64,000 bases of DNA from Saccharibacillus endophyticus (GCF_013185185.1 NZ_JAAZWE010000006.1:1-64000), one strand, 5' to 3'. Shown: positions 52,131 to 61,323, counted from the stretch's first letter. A program made the numbers and translations. The notes: generated from the letters alone by a model not told the origin.

Positions 52131-52366
52131 TGTTTCAGGTCCCTTCAGTTTAACTTCACGCCTGCTTGCCTTTCCATGCGAACCGCTTGCTTAATGCGCC
52201 TTTTCGTCATTGTAGCAAAAAACAAAAGCATCGCCCACCGTTATGACAGGTCTTGCACCCCGGTTTCAAAGCGATTATGATGAAAGATGAAGTTTTAGAC
52301 GGGCATTCACATCATCTTACACATAAACGGCGCTTTTCGCAGCGGCCGCCGAAGGATTGAACTTAC

Positions 52367-53650
52367 ATGAGCACAATAAGAACCAACAATAACAGTCAGA
52401 CAAGCCGCTCAGGCGTCAAGACGAAAGCCAGGCCGCCCAAAGCTCCGCCCGATTTTCAATTATTGATTCTGACGCTGATTTTGACAGGATTCGGTTTGTT
52501 GATGGTATTTAGCGCCAGTTCGAGTTTTACGCTGATCAGCAAAAAGTTCAGCTATAATCCGTTTTTCTTCACGGAGTCGCAATTTCTGTATGCGCTGCTC
52601 GGCATCTTCGTCATGCTAATTACGATGAATATCCCTTATAAAAAGTTCAAAAAACTGTTTATTCCGATGTTTTTCCTGACCTTTATCCTGCTTGTGGCCG
52701 TACTGTTCATGCCTGCCGTCAACGGCGCGCACAGTTGGATCAGAATCGGCTCGTTCACCCTTCAACCAACTGAACTGGCGAAAATTAGCACGATTTTGTA
52801 TCTGGCCGCTTTGATTTCGAAAAAAGGCGAACGATTCCGCGATCTTCGCTCCGGCTTTATGCCCGTATTCGTCATCGTCTCGGTAATTGCCGGACTGGTC
52901 ATGCTTCAACCCGACTTTGGTTCCTGCATGATTCTCGTTCTGGCTTGTCTTCTGGTGATCTATGCGGGCGGAGCGAGCATGAAGCATATTCTGGGCTCGA
53001 TGTTGATCGTGGCTGTCATGCTCGGACTTTTTCTCGGCGCCAAAGAACTGCTCACTCCGAAAAGCCCTGACGAGGCCAGTGCGAATTCCAGCTATCGCGT
53101 GGACCGGATCCAAGCGTATCTCAATCCGTTCGCCGATCCTAAAGGCTCTACCCAAAACCTGCTCAATTCGCTGATCGCGGTCGGCGAGGGCGGCGCGACG
53201 GGCGCGGGTTACGGACAAAGCATCCAGAAGCTCTCGTACCTGTCCAACCCGCATAACGACTTTATCTTTGCCATTATCGGCGAAGAATTCGGATTCATCG
53301 GAACGGCAGCGTTCCTGCTGCTATATCTGTACTTCTTATGGAGAGGGCTGCTGGTTTCTCTTCGCTGTCCGGATATCTTCGGCACGTTGACCGGCGTCGG
53401 CATCGTCGGCCTGATCGGTATTCAAGCCTTTATCAACATCGGCGGCGTGACCAATACCATTCCGCTCACCGGCGTTACGCTTCCGTTCATCAGTCACGGC
53501 GGCACATCCCTGCTCATCACCTTGTTCAGTATGGGCATCCTGCTCAGCATCTCGCGCGATTCGAAAAAAGCAAACTCTTCGATCAAGCAAGAATCGACAG
53601 AAACGGTAACCGTACCGGAACGCCGTCCGGCTTTGTACCGTTCCCGATAA
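52367..53650 (+). CDS. ftsW: FtsW/RodA/SpoVE-family peptidoglycan glycosyltransferase
   Basis: SEDS-family polymerase, 427 residues with ten membrane segments after a 30-residue cytoplasmic N-terminus rich in Ser/Thr/Lys/Arg. Typical motifs: NGAHSWIRIGSFTLQPTELAK (family signature), LQPDFGS, HNDFIFAIIGEEFGFIG and the C-terminal LPFISHGGTSLLITLF. It polymerises lipid II with a class B PBP, probably at the division site. FtsW and SpoVE cannot be told apart from sequence alone. ATG follows AAGGA about 10 bases upstream. Confidence 0.9.
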   Translation: MSTIRTNNNSQTSRSGVKTKARPPKAPPDFQLLILTLILTGFGLLMVFSASSSFTLISKKFSYNPFFFTESQFLYALLGIFVMLITMNIPYKKFKKLFIPMFFLTFILLVAVLFMPAVNGAHSWIRIGSFTLQPTELAKISTILYLAALISKKGERFRDLRSGFMPVFVIVSVIAGLVMLQPDFGSCMILVLACLLVIYAGGASMKHILGSMLIVAVMLGLFLGAKELLTPKSPDEASANSSYRVDRIQAYLNPFADPKGSTQNLLNSLIAVGEGGATGAGYGQSIQKLSYLSNPHNDFIFAIIGEEFGFIGTAAFLLLYLYFLWRGLLVSLRCPDIFGTLTGVGIVGLIGIQAFINIGGVTNTIPLTGVTLPFISHGGTSLLITLFSMGILLSISRDSKKANSSIKQESTETVTVPERRPALYRSR

Positions 53651-53712
53651 TAAAGCGACGGTTGAGGACAATGTGCATGACCGCTTGTCCTCAACCTATC
53701 GATCCACGTAAA

Positions 53713-53747
53713 AAGGTTCTCCCGAATCATCGGGAGAACCTTCTTTT
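53713..53747. terminator. Bidirectional terminator between ftsW and asp23
   Basis: Stem AAGGTTCTCCCG/CGGGAGAACCTT with a 6-base loop. T-rich on both outer sides (CTTTTA on plus, TTTTTAC on minus); it serves both convergent genes. Confidence 0.8.
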
Positions 53748-53794
53748 ATGCTGCACATGACGAATCTTTTGAAGGTCCGCTTGATCTGCCTGTT

Positions 53795-54181
53795 TTAGCG
53801 GATACGGGAAGGCTCCTCGATCGAGATATCGTCCTTGAAGGCGACGCCTTCGACTTTGACATTGACTTCGACCACTTTCAGTCCGGTCATATTTTCTACG
53901 GCTTCGCGAACATTCTGCTGCAGCATGCGACAGACTTCATGAATCGGCGTTTCATACAAGACGATGATGCGCAGGTCAATTGCCGTCTCCAACTGGCCGA
54001 CTTCGACGGTCACGCCCTTCTGCACGTTTTTACCGCTCAGACGCTTCGCCCAGCCTTCCGATAAGCCTCCGGACATCGCGGCGATTCCCGGGGTTTCCAG
54101 TGCAGCCATTCCCGCAATTTTAGCTACGACATCGTTAGCGATTTGTACATTTCCATTGTCCAATTGCAATTGTTCGGACAT
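53795..54181 (-). CDS. Asp23/Gls24-family alkaline-shock protein
   Basis: 128 residues with the Asp23 pattern: NVQIANDVVAKIAGMAALETPGI at the N-terminus, GVTVEVGQLETAIDLRIIVLYETPI and VREAVENMTGLKVVEVNVKVEG. Members bind membrane anchors or fatty-acid kinase partners and affect envelope stress. In Bacillus the yloU copy lies before fakA; here it is about 30 kb away. Start ATG 54181 is 6 bases after GGAGGG. Confidence 0.9.
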   Translation of the reverse strand: MSEQLQLDNGNVQIANDVVAKIAGMAALETPGIAAMSGGLSEGWAKRLSGKNVQKGVTVEVGQLETAIDLRIIVLYETPIHEVCRMLQQNVREAVENMTGLKVVEVNVKVEGVAFKDDISIEEPSRIR

Positions 54182-54373
54182 GACCATCCCTCCTTACTTC
54201 ATACCTCTAGTTTAAGGGCTAACCCCCTCGCAGCGCAAATGCCGTTTTTGATATTTTTTGCGTTCTCTTCTGTAAATCGTTTCATAAGGCTTAAAATGAC
54301 GTATATTTGGAATGGACCTGTTATATTGATTTTTACATACCAAGGAAGATTTTATCGACGGAGGCCTGACCTT

Positions 54374-55534
54374 ATGAAAAAAATGCTTTCTCCCATCCTG
54401 CTCATTCTGACTTTTGCACTGAGCGCAGCGGGGCATCTGCTCCATTGGAATCCCACGCTGGAGTTTGTACTCTCGGCGATCTCGGTCATCTTTGTAGCCG
54501 GCTTTCTCGGCCGCGCTACCGAAAGCGTTGCCCACTATGCCGGACAGAGGCTGGGCGGATTTTTGAATGCAACGTTCGGCAATGCGGCAGAGCTGATCAT
54601 CGCCGTCTTGTTGGTCAAAGAAGGGTTGTTCGACATGGTGAAGGCCAGCTTGACCGGATCGATTATCGGCAATCTGCTGCTGGTGCTCGGCCTCAGCTTG
54701 TTTGCCGGAGGATTGAAGTTCAAGGTACAAAAATTCAACGTTCCTCTTGCCGGAATGAACGGATCGCTGATGATCGTCGCAGTCATTGCTTTGTTCGTTC
54801 CTGCCGTATTCCTGAACACGCACTCCATCGAAGGTTTGCAGATCGATACGCTCAGCCTGATCGTCGCCGGGATTCTGATCGTGGCCTATATCGCTTGGCT
54901 CGTTTTCTCGATGATTACGCACAAAGATTATCTGGCTGATCCGGTCGAAACTTCGCGCGCAGGCGCAGCCGCAATCAGCGGGGCCGCAGGCGCGACATCC
55001 GGCAGTGCCGAAACGCCTACTCCAGCCGCGTCCGGCGCAGCTGCAGAGGACGAACACGCCCCGACTTGGTCAAAAGGCCGTTCCATCCTCTATCTCGTGA
55101 TCGCCACCGTCATGGTTGCTTTCGTCAGCGAATGGTTGGTCGGCACGCTTGATACGTTTACCACCCAATTCGGGCTCAGCGAACTGTTCGTCGGAGCGTT
55201 CGTCGTGGCGATCGTCGGCAACGCTGCCGAGCACAGTGCCGCAATTATGCTGGCCATGAAAAATAAAATCGGGGCTTCCGTCGAAATTGCAGTAGGCAGC
55301 AGCTTGCAAATTTCGCTGTTCGTCGCACCGGTGCTGATCTTCGTCAGCTTCTTCATGGGCGGCCTGAGCGGAACGATGGATATCGTATTTTCAACCATCG
55401 AGATCGTCGCGATCGCCGTATCCGTGTTCGTGGCCAAATCGATCATTCAGGACGGCGAGACCAATTGGTACGAAGGACTGCTGTTGATCGCCGTGTATAT
55501 CATTCTCGGCGTCTCGTTCTTCATGGTTCATTAA
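54374..55534 (+). CDS. Calcium/proton antiporter of the CaxA family
   Basis: 386-residue exporter with 11 hydrophobic segments in two halves. Signature repeats NATFGNAAELIIAVLLVKEG (first half) and VGNAAEHSAAIMLAMKNK (second half), which carry the essential Asn and Glu residues, are conserved. The central loop (about residues 190-235) is a long Ala/Gly/Ser-rich insertion (SGAAGATSGSAETPTPAAS). Exchanges Ca2+ (or other cations) for protons. ATG at 54374 has GGAGG 9 bases upstream. Confidence 0.92.
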   Translation: MKKMLSPILLILTFALSAAGHLLHWNPTLEFVLSAISVIFVAGFLGRATESVAHYAGQRLGGFLNATFGNAAELIIAVLLVKEGLFDMVKASLTGSIIGNLLLVLGLSLFAGGLKFKVQKFNVPLAGMNGSLMIVAVIALFVPAVFLNTHSIEGLQIDTLSLIVAGILIVAYIAWLVFSMITHKDYLADPVETSRAGAAAISGAAGATSGSAETPTPAASGAAAEDEHAPTWSKGRSILYLVIATVMVAFVSEWLVGTLDTFTTQFGLSELFVGAFVVAIVGNAAEHSAAIMLAMKNKIGASVEIAVGSSLQISLFVAPVLIFVSFFMGGLSGTMDIVFSTIEIVAIAVSVFVAKSIIQDGETNWYEGLLLIAVYIILGVSFFMVH

Positions 55535-55561
55535 ATCCAATCCGCAAAAAAGCATACAAAA

Positions 55562-55599
55562 AAAAGCGCGTACGGAGTCAATCCTCCCTGCGCGCTTTT
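55562..55599. terminator. Terminator between the antiporter and ylaN
   Basis: Outer stem AAAAGCGCG/CGCGCTTTT with an inner GGAG/CTCC. It serves both convergent genes. Confidence 0.7.
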
Positions 55600-55636
55600 G
55601 TTATGTCGAAGTCCGAAAGAAGCAACGATCTGTTCG

Positions 55637-55924
55637 CTATTCCTTATTGTTCAGGGCTTCGTAGAGAACCGCCAAATTGCGTTCCAGCTTGCTCACGATC
55701 TGCTTGCCTTCCGACTCGCCGACGAGGCCTGCACGAATCGCAAAATCGACCTGTCTGGAAAAACCGTACATTTGCGTATCCAGCACTTCCTCATAGAGAG
55801 GACAGTAGCGGGTCGCCAGATTCTCCATCTGTACTTCTATCAATTTCTCGATTTTATCTGCATCTTCCTGAAGAAGATTGGCTGCCTTGATTTGAAACTG
55901 CTCTTGCACGTCAGATGAAGTCAT
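55637..55924 (-). CDS. ylaN: YlaN-family iron-homeostasis protein (DUF1507)
   Basis: 95 residues with the family pattern ANLLQEDADKIEKLIEVQMENL, CPLYEEVLDTQMYGFSRQVDFAI and GLVGESEGKQIVSKLERNL. In Bacillus subtilis and Staphylococcus aureus, YlaN binds iron and relieves Fur repression. ATG 55924 follows GGGGGGAG. The single Cys in the middle (CPLYEE) is the usual one. Confidence 0.92.
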   Translation of the reverse strand: MTSSDVQEQFQIKAANLLQEDADKIEKLIEVQMENLATRYCPLYEEVLDTQMYGFSRQVDFAIRAGLVGESEGKQIVSKLERNLAVLYEALNNKE

Positions 55925-56036
55925 ATTTTCTCCCCCCTATGCCCGAAAGTGTGGCCGGCGTTTCTAATCTAATATTAGACGAATTTGAAGGGTAATACAA
56001 GAACCAGCTAACAAAATGTAAACGCGCACGAGCAAA

Positions 56037-56067
56037 AGCACCGTCCCGTTTAACAGCGGGCGGTGCT
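56037..56067 (-). terminator. Intrinsic terminator of the HPr-like gene
   Basis: Stem AGCACCGTCCCG/CGGGCGGTGCT with one mismatch; the minus-strand arm is followed by TTTTGC. About 140 bases past the stop. Confidence 0.6.
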
Positions 56068-56207
56068 CAATACGTCGACTTCGTATCGGGTCAACTCTTA
56101 ATCAGAAGATTACGTTCGGACCAAACCGTTCGCTTTTCGGCAAAGGTTCGCCCGATCCGCTCACCGATTGTACACGGTCAACGTACAGGCTTGGAACTCG
56201 TTCATGC

Positions 56208-56453
56208 TTATTCGGGCGCGATTACGACGTTGAGGTCGTGTTTTTCAAATACTTCAACCATAGCCGCTTTTGCCGCTTCGGCGTCCGGACCGATTACGTG
56301 CAGCTCATACTGTTGGCTGCTCACCAGCGTCGTGAACAATCCGAGGATGCTCTTGACGTCGATGTACTTGTTTTCGGATTGAAGAACGATCGAAGAAGAG
56401 AAGCGGGATGCGGTTTGCGCGATTTCGACAACCGCAGCGTTGTTTTTAGCCAT
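56208..56453 (-). CDS. HPr-like protein without the catalytic histidine segment
   Basis: 81 residues related to HPr/Crh by its later part: IAQTASRFSSSIVLQSENKY matches the helix-1 to strand-2 region and IDVKSILGLF matches the loop containing regulatory Ser46. The N-terminal strand and the His15 loop (GxHARPA in HPr) are absent; the protein starts MAKNNAAVVE. A clear GGAGGG 6 bases before ATG 56453 and an in-frame TGA upstream show that the short start is real. It cannot accept phosphate from Enzyme I, but could be phosphorylated by HPr kinase on serine or bind a partner (inference). Confidence 0.88.
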   Translation of the reverse strand: MAKNNAAVVEIAQTASRFSSSIVLQSENKYIDVKSILGLFTTLVSSQQYELHVIGPDAEAAKAAMVEVFEKHDLNVVIAPE

Positions 56454-56574
56454 TGTTATCCCTCCGTCTAAGTTTCAAAATGATAGCTGGTGCTCACATG
56501 TTCCATGATAACTTGTATCCGCTTTCTTATCAACCGTTTTCCGCGTTTCTGAAACCTTTTGCGCGATTTAAAAA

Positions 56575-57690
56575 TTATTTCAAGTTTTCTGGATTCAAAC
56601 ATTCCAGTTCAGGAACAACGAAGATTCCGTCTTTGCGAATCAGTCGGTCGTCGAAATAAATCTCGCCGCCGCCGTACTCCGGACGTTGAATAAGCACGAG
56701 GTCCCAGTGGATCGAAGAACGGTTGCCGTTATCCGCGATCTCGTAAGCTTGACCGGGCGTGAAATGCAGGCTGCCCGCGATTTTTTCGTCGAACAAGGTG
56801 TCTTTCATCGGAGTCAGGATATACGGATTGAACCCGATCGCGAATTCGCCGATATGGCGGGCGCCTTCGTCCGAATCGAGAATTTTATTCAGCTTTTCCG
56901 TATCGTTCGACGTCGCTTCCACGATCTTTCCGTTTTCAAAACGGAACGTGACATTCTCAAAGGTAATGCCGTTGTAAACGCTGGCCGCGTTGTAGGCGAT
57001 CGTGCCGTTGACGGAATCGCGAACCGGTGCCGTGTAGACTTCGCCGTCCGGAATGTTAGCCGTGCCGGAGCACTTGATTGCCGGAATGTTTTCGATGGAA
57101 AACGATAAGTCCGTGCCCGGGCTCACGATACGCACTTTCGATGTTTGGTTCATCAGTGCTTGCAGGGAATCCTGCGCACGGTCCATTTTGGCATAATCCA
57201 GATTGCAGACGTCGAAGTAGAAGTCTTCAAAGGCTTGCGTACTCATATTCGCGAGCTGCGCCATGCTCGGGCTAGGATAACGCATGACGACCCATTTGGT
57301 ATGCTTGACGCGCTGCTCGCTATGTACCGGATGATTGTAGAGCGAATTGTACATTTTCATCTTTTCTTCCGGTACATCGGCCAGCTCGTTCACATTTTCG
57401 CCCGAACGAATACCGATGTAGCCTTGCATTTGCTTCATTCGGTTCAGATCCGTTTCCGCCCAAGTACGGATCATGTCCTCCGTCGCATTCATCAGCATCG
57501 TACGCTGCACCATCTTATCGGTCAACAAAACGAACGGATTGCCACCCAACGCCGCGATTTCTTCCACGACAGCTTGAAGCAGATCGCGCTCAGGTCCAAT
57601 CATTTCAACCAGAATATTCTCGCCCGGTTGTACGTTAACGGAATAACCCGCCAGCGTTTTGGCTAACTTCTGTACTCTAGGATCGCGCAT
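56575..57690 (-). CDS. M29-family aminopeptidase (AmpS/PepS type)
   Basis: 371-residue metallo-aminopeptidase of the thermophilic aminopeptidase group. Visible are the N-terminal VQPGENILVEM, the IKCSGTANIPDGEVYTAPV segment with metal-binding Glu, HIGEFAIGFNP and SIHWDLVLIQRPEYGGGEIYFDD with catalytic His/Tyr/Asp residues near the C-terminus. Length is normal. Start ATG 57690 lies about 11 bases after GGAGGG; a GTG six codons upstream overlaps that site and is less likely. Confidence 0.93.
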   Translation of the reverse strand: MRDPRVQKLAKTLAGYSVNVQPGENILVEMIGPERDLLQAVVEEIAALGGNPFVLLTDKMVQRTMLMNATEDMIRTWAETDLNRMKQMQGYIGIRSGENVNELADVPEEKMKMYNSLYNHPVHSEQRVKHTKWVVMRYPSPSMAQLANMSTQAFEDFYFDVCNLDYAKMDRAQDSLQALMNQTSKVRIVSPGTDLSFSIENIPAIKCSGTANIPDGEVYTAPVRDSVNGTIAYNAASVYNGITFENVTFRFENGKIVEATSNDTEKLNKILDSDEGARHIGEFAIGFNPYILTPMKDTLFDEKIAGSLHFTPGQAYEIADNGNRSSIHWDLVLIQRPEYGGGEIYFDDRLIRKDGIFVVPELECLNPENLK

Positions 57691-57849
57691 TGTGTCTATT
57701 CCCTCCACGAATGGGCTCCGGTCTCCGGATCGGAATCCCTCTTAAATTGAACGACGGTCAACAAAAAGCGCCGCCGACGGCTTTATCATTGTAGCACTTC
57801 CCCAGCTTGAAGTCATGATTCATTCCGGCTTCCGTCACGGAAAACAGAA

Positions 57850-57893
57850 AAGACGTTCCGTTCGGCTGCTGGGCCGCATCAGAACGTCTTTTT
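57850..57893 (-). terminator. Intrinsic terminator of the diguanylate cyclase gene
   Basis: Stem AAAAGACGTTC (57850-57860) with GAACGTCTTTT (57883-57893) and an inner GC-rich loop; the minus strand ends TCTTTTCTG. Confidence 0.6.
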
Positions 57894-57934
57894 CGTTGGA
57901 CTGCTTATACGCCACTTCATGTTCATAATCCGAA

Positions 57935-59920
57935 TCACTCGGCCAATGCCGTATGAATTCGATTCCGGCCGCTATGCTTTGCTTGATACAAGGCCATATC
58001 CGCCCGGTAAAACAACGACTCTACGCTAATGGTCCCATTATCCTGCGACCATTCCGCGACTCCGCAGGAAACGGTGACCGAAGGTTCCGTCTCTTGCTCC
58101 ACGAGGCTGCGAATACGCTCGGCTACCAGCAGCGCTTCGTCCAACGTCGTTTCCGGAAAATAGATCGCCAACTCCTCGCCGCCCCAACGCGCCGAAACGT
58201 CAGTCATGCGGATCGAGCTTTTCATGATGCTGCTGATCTGCTGGAGAATCGAATCCCCGATCTGATGCCCGTACGTATCGTTGACCTGCTTGAAGCGATC
58301 GATATCGATAACCAGCAGCGCACCCTTGGAGCCTTCGAGCTGGTGGGCGTGAATCCGCTCGTCCAGATGACGGCGTACATGCAGACCGGTCAGCGTATCG
58401 CGATTGGCCATGCGTTGAAGCTCGGCATGCAGCGTCGCATTGCCCACCGCCAGACCGATATGCGTCGATAACATTTGCAGCAGTTTAAAGTTTTCGTAAG
58501 AGAAGTAATGATGCTCCCGCTGAGCGAGCAGCACGGCACCCATCGTTTTGCCATTGGAAATCAGCGGGGCGGCAATCATGGAACGAGCTTCTCCCAATTC
58601 CATAAACCGCGAGGGTACCGACGATTCCAGGTAATCCGAAACAATCAGCGGTTCCTGCGTGCGCAGCACCTGTCCTCCGAAACCGTAGTCGCGGCTGAAC
58701 GATGCGCCCTCAAGCTCGGGCAAGCTGCACGCCATCACTTCAAAACGCTGTTCCTCCGGATTGTCTTTGACGATGCAGCAGTATTCGGCACGGAAGATGC
58801 CCACCAATTCCTGGATCGCGAAAGAAAAGACGTCGCTGAGCTGCAAATTCTGATTCAAGCGCTTGGTCAGCTCATTGATCAGCAGCAGTTCGCGAATCAG
58901 CAAATTGGATTGTTCGTACAATTTGGCATTCTCGAATGCTTTGCCTGCCGTATCTGCGATCATGCCGAGCAAATGCGTGTCCAGGCGCTCAGGCGGCAGG
59001 TCGAGCGTGAAGTGGAACACCCCGTATACGCCCTGGTGTCCGGCAAGCGGAAGCGCGGCTTCGATTCTCTCCGGATGGCCGGGCGCAGGAATGCGTTCGA
59101 CCTCGACGCTTCCCTGCATGAATGCGGTGGTGCAGATGTCCCTTTTTCGCTGATCCAACAAAAAGGCCTTCAACTGGGGATTCGTGCTCTGGTAATCCTG
59201 CGTCATCAAAAGCTGGCAGCGCGCGGAAGGATGCAGAACAAGCACGATGCGAAGAAGCTCTTCCAATACGCCGTCGACGTTAAACTTGTCATACAACCGC
59301 CGAACCATGCGAAACAACGCCGAATCGCCGCTCAGCGCCGTCGCGCCGGCCTGCTTGGTGTACAGCGTATCGTGGATGAACGAATACTCCAGCCTCTGGT
59401 AAAAGCAGGTACGAAAATGGGCGCCGCCCATTTCGACCAGGCGCGGCATTCCGGCTGCTTCAGCTTCCGGAACCGAGCAACCTAGCACAGCGAATACGTC
59501 TCCGCCGCTTCGGGTGAAGATCGGAACTGCCAATGTTGCACGGCCTCTCAAGTACTCGCTTTCATGATGTTCCGGCGGAACGATAACCGATTCCCTGCGC
59601 GCAAGGGACATCCATCCGGCATGCCGGGGTTCCTTTTTCAACTGGAGAATCAAGTTCGGATCGCCGGCCGCCGCCTCGCCTTCATGGCTAAACAAAAACC
59701 ATTCCACCTGCGGATCCTGCGAAAATCCCGCATTCTGCTCCTGCCAATCCGCAAAGCTCTCTCGAAGCAAAGCTTCTATATAAGGAAAATCGGCTGTACC
59801 GATGTCTACCGACTGAATCCAGAAAGATGGATCTTCGCGGGAAATGACAGGAAACAACGCTTCGCCGATTTCATCGCGCCGAATTTCTTCCACCGGGTTC
59901 TTCCCTGTGCGTTCGGACAT
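57935..59920 (-). CDS. GAF-GGDEF diguanylate cyclase
   Basis: 661 residues, cytosolic. An N-terminal region of about 160 residues resembles a divergent Cache/GAF-like sensor; a GAF-like domain at about 195-340 and a clear GAF domain at about 345-490 (RDYGFGGQVLRTQEPLIVSDYL, MIAAPLISNGKTMGAVLLAQ) follow. The C-terminal GGDEF domain (about 500-655) has the active site RWGGEEL, and exactly five residues upstream the inhibitory I-site RMTD (RxxD), so it is probably an active c-di-GMP synthase with product inhibition. Start ATG 59920 follows AAAGGAG; the longer open frame includes the upstream hairpin and is not used. Confidence 0.93.
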   Translation of the reverse strand: MSERTGKNPVEEIRRDEIGEALFPVISREDPSFWIQSVDIGTADFPYIEALLRESFADWQEQNAGFSQDPQVEWFLFSHEGEAAAGDPNLILQLKKEPRHAGWMSLARRESVIVPPEHHESEYLRGRATLAVPIFTRSGGDVFAVLGCSVPEAEAAGMPRLVEMGGAHFRTCFYQRLEYSFIHDTLYTKQAGATALSGDSALFRMVRRLYDKFNVDGVLEELLRIVLVLHPSARCQLLMTQDYQSTNPQLKAFLLDQRKRDICTTAFMQGSVEVERIPAPGHPERIEAALPLAGHQGVYGVFHFTLDLPPERLDTHLLGMIADTAGKAFENAKLYEQSNLLIRELLLINELTKRLNQNLQLSDVFSFAIQELVGIFRAEYCCIVKDNPEEQRFEVMACSLPELEGASFSRDYGFGGQVLRTQEPLIVSDYLESSVPSRFMELGEARSMIAAPLISNGKTMGAVLLAQREHHYFSYENFKLLQMLSTHIGLAVGNATLHAELQRMANRDTLTGLHVRRHLDERIHAHQLEGSKGALLVIDIDRFKQVNDTYGHQIGDSILQQISSIMKSSIRMTDVSARWGGEELAIYFPETTLDEALLVAERIRSLVEQETEPSVTVSCGVAEWSQDNGTISVESLFYRADMALYQAKHSGRNRIHTALAE

Positions 59921-60005
59921 AACTTCTCTCCTTTGCCGAAAACAATACCTGCTAAGCTTAGTAAGTCGACCGCGATCGATTCGTGCATTTGAAAAGGTCA
60001 ACGTA

Positions 60006-60105
60006 CCAGGGCATGTTTTCAAATCTGCTTCCTTTCGCAATTTGAAAACATGCCCTGGCGTAAAGCCCGGTTTTTTGCAAAAAAAGAAGCTGCAAAAGCC
60101 GGGCT
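60006..60105. other. Two consecutive hairpins upstream of the diguanylate cyclase gene
   Basis: A perfect 19-bp inverted repeat (60006-60024 with 60040-60058, 15-base loop) is followed by a 15-16-bp hairpin (AGCCCGG...CCGGGCT, 60064-60105). They lie in the 583-base region between the cyclase start and the rpsD promoter. Transcribed from the minus strand they would be in the leader of the cyclase gene. Confidence 0.55.
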
Positions 60106-60253
60106 GGACTATTAGTAAAAATACCTCCTTCCTATATTACTCTTTTCGCCCCAGTTTTGCATCTTATTTTTCACTATTTCTACCCTTTATTGGGCCTTTC
60201 GGCTCAAGACGGTTATTAATCCGCTTATTCATTTTTTTCTTTTCCTTTTAGAC

Positions 60254-60282
60254 TTGACTCCTCCCTCGTTATCCTATAAAAT
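60254..60282 (+). promoter_or_regulatory. Sigma-A-type promoter of rpsD
   Basis: TTGACT (60254-60259), 17-base spacer and TAAAAT (60277-60282). Confidence 0.65.
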
Positions 60283-60289
60283 TTAACGA

Positions 60290-60503
60290 TGTATGAACGC
60301 CGGATACCTACGTATCCGGGTGTAACGGTGCGTCACCCTCACGCGTTTTGTTGCTATCGGGACAGCGGCTGAACTCTCCCGATATGAGTACGCTGATTCG
60401 TTTCTTCTATATGTAGAGAAGCGTCTCCGGCCTGCGTACGCGAAACAAAATACGGCGCACACGCTTCCCCGGTCATTACACATGACAAAGGAGTTTTTCC
60501 AAT
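60290..60503 (+). promoter_or_regulatory. Structured leader of rpsD (probable S4 autoregulatory site)
   Basis: A long leader (about 215 bases) between the promoter and the rpsD start. It contains the hairpins GCCGGATAC-(CTA)-GTATCCGG (60299-60319), GGGTG...CACCC (60318-60338) and CGGGA...TCCCG (about 60358-60381). In Bacillus subtilis, ribosomal protein S4 represses its own gene through a leader structure; position and structure support the same here, but I did not verify the exact fold. Confidence 0.5.
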
Positions 60504-61103
60504 ATGGCACGTTATACAGGTCCTAAATTCAAACTCAGCCGCCGCCTCGGTATTTCCCTGAGCGGTAACGGCAAAGATCTCAAGCGCAACTTCCCTCCGG
60601 GTCAACACGGCGCCAACCAACGCAGAAAACAAAGCAACTACGGCATGCAGCTTCAAGAAAAGCAAAAGCTGCGCCACATGTACGGCCTGGGCGAGAAGCA
60701 ATTCCGCACACTGTTCGCAAAAGCACAAAAAATGCAAGGTATCGCCGGCGAGAACTTCATGTTCCTGCTGGAAAGCCGTTTGGACAACCTCGTTTACCGT
60801 ATGGGCTTCGCTAACTCCCGCGCAGGCGCGCGTCAGTTGGTTGCTCACGGTCACGTGACTGTTAACGGCAAAAAAGTCGACATCGCTTCTTACGCTGTAA
60901 GCCTTGGCGACGTAATCGGCCTTCGTGAAAGAAGCCGTGGCCTGTCTTCGATCAAAGAAGCTCTGGAAAACCGCAACCATGTACCGGGTTACATCGAGTA
61001 CAACGAAGCGGCTCTGGAAGCTAAATACCTTCGTCTGCCTGAGCGTGCGGAACTGTCGCAAGAAATCGATGAGAAGCAAATCGTCGAATTCTACAACCGT
61101 TAA
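60504..61103 (+). CDS. rpsD: 30S ribosomal protein S4
   Basis: 199 residues with the full S4 pattern: MARYTGPKFKLSRRLGISLS, KQKLRHMYGLGEKQF, the S4 RNA-binding domain (LESRLDNLVYRMGFANSRAGARQLV and HVTVNGKKVDI), and a normal C-terminus. The N-terminal zinc-ribbon cysteines are absent, as in the zinc-independent form. Primary 16S rRNA-binding protein and assembly initiator. ATG at 60504 follows AAAGGAG. Confidence 0.97.
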   Translation: MARYTGPKFKLSRRLGISLSGNGKDLKRNFPPGQHGANQRRKQSNYGMQLQEKQKLRHMYGLGEKQFRTLFAKAQKMQGIAGENFMFLLESRLDNLVYRMGFANSRAGARQLVAHGHVTVNGKKVDIASYAVSLGDVIGLRERSRGLSSIKEALENRNHVPGYIEYNEAALEAKYLRLPERAELSQEIDEKQIVEFYNR

Positions 61104-61120
61104 TCGCAAGTCCGCTCTAT

Positions 61121-61152
61121 ACTCGCAAGCTTCGTGCTTGCGGGTATTTTTT
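61121..61152 (+). terminator. Intrinsic terminator of rpsD
   Basis: Hairpin ACTCGCAAGC-TTC-GTGCTTGCGGGT followed by ATTTTTT. Confidence 0.8.
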
Positions 61153-61286
61153 ATATACAGTCCTTTACCTTAAGCTCGAACAATGTGCAAGTCCCCTTTT
61201 TCGGGTGTTTTTTTCCCGGTCCGCATAAATCCCTCCTTCTTAGGCCCTCCTCCCCATTTCATATGCTGTTTTTCTTGTTTTTGTGC

Positions 61287-61292
61287 TATAAT
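61287..61292 (+). promoter_or_regulatory. -10 element ahead of the class A PBP gene
   Basis: TATAAT 32 bases before the start codon; the -35 element is not clear. Confidence 0.4.
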
Positions 61293-61323
61293 AAGCCCTG
61301 TCCAAAAGGAGGAAGATACGCCA

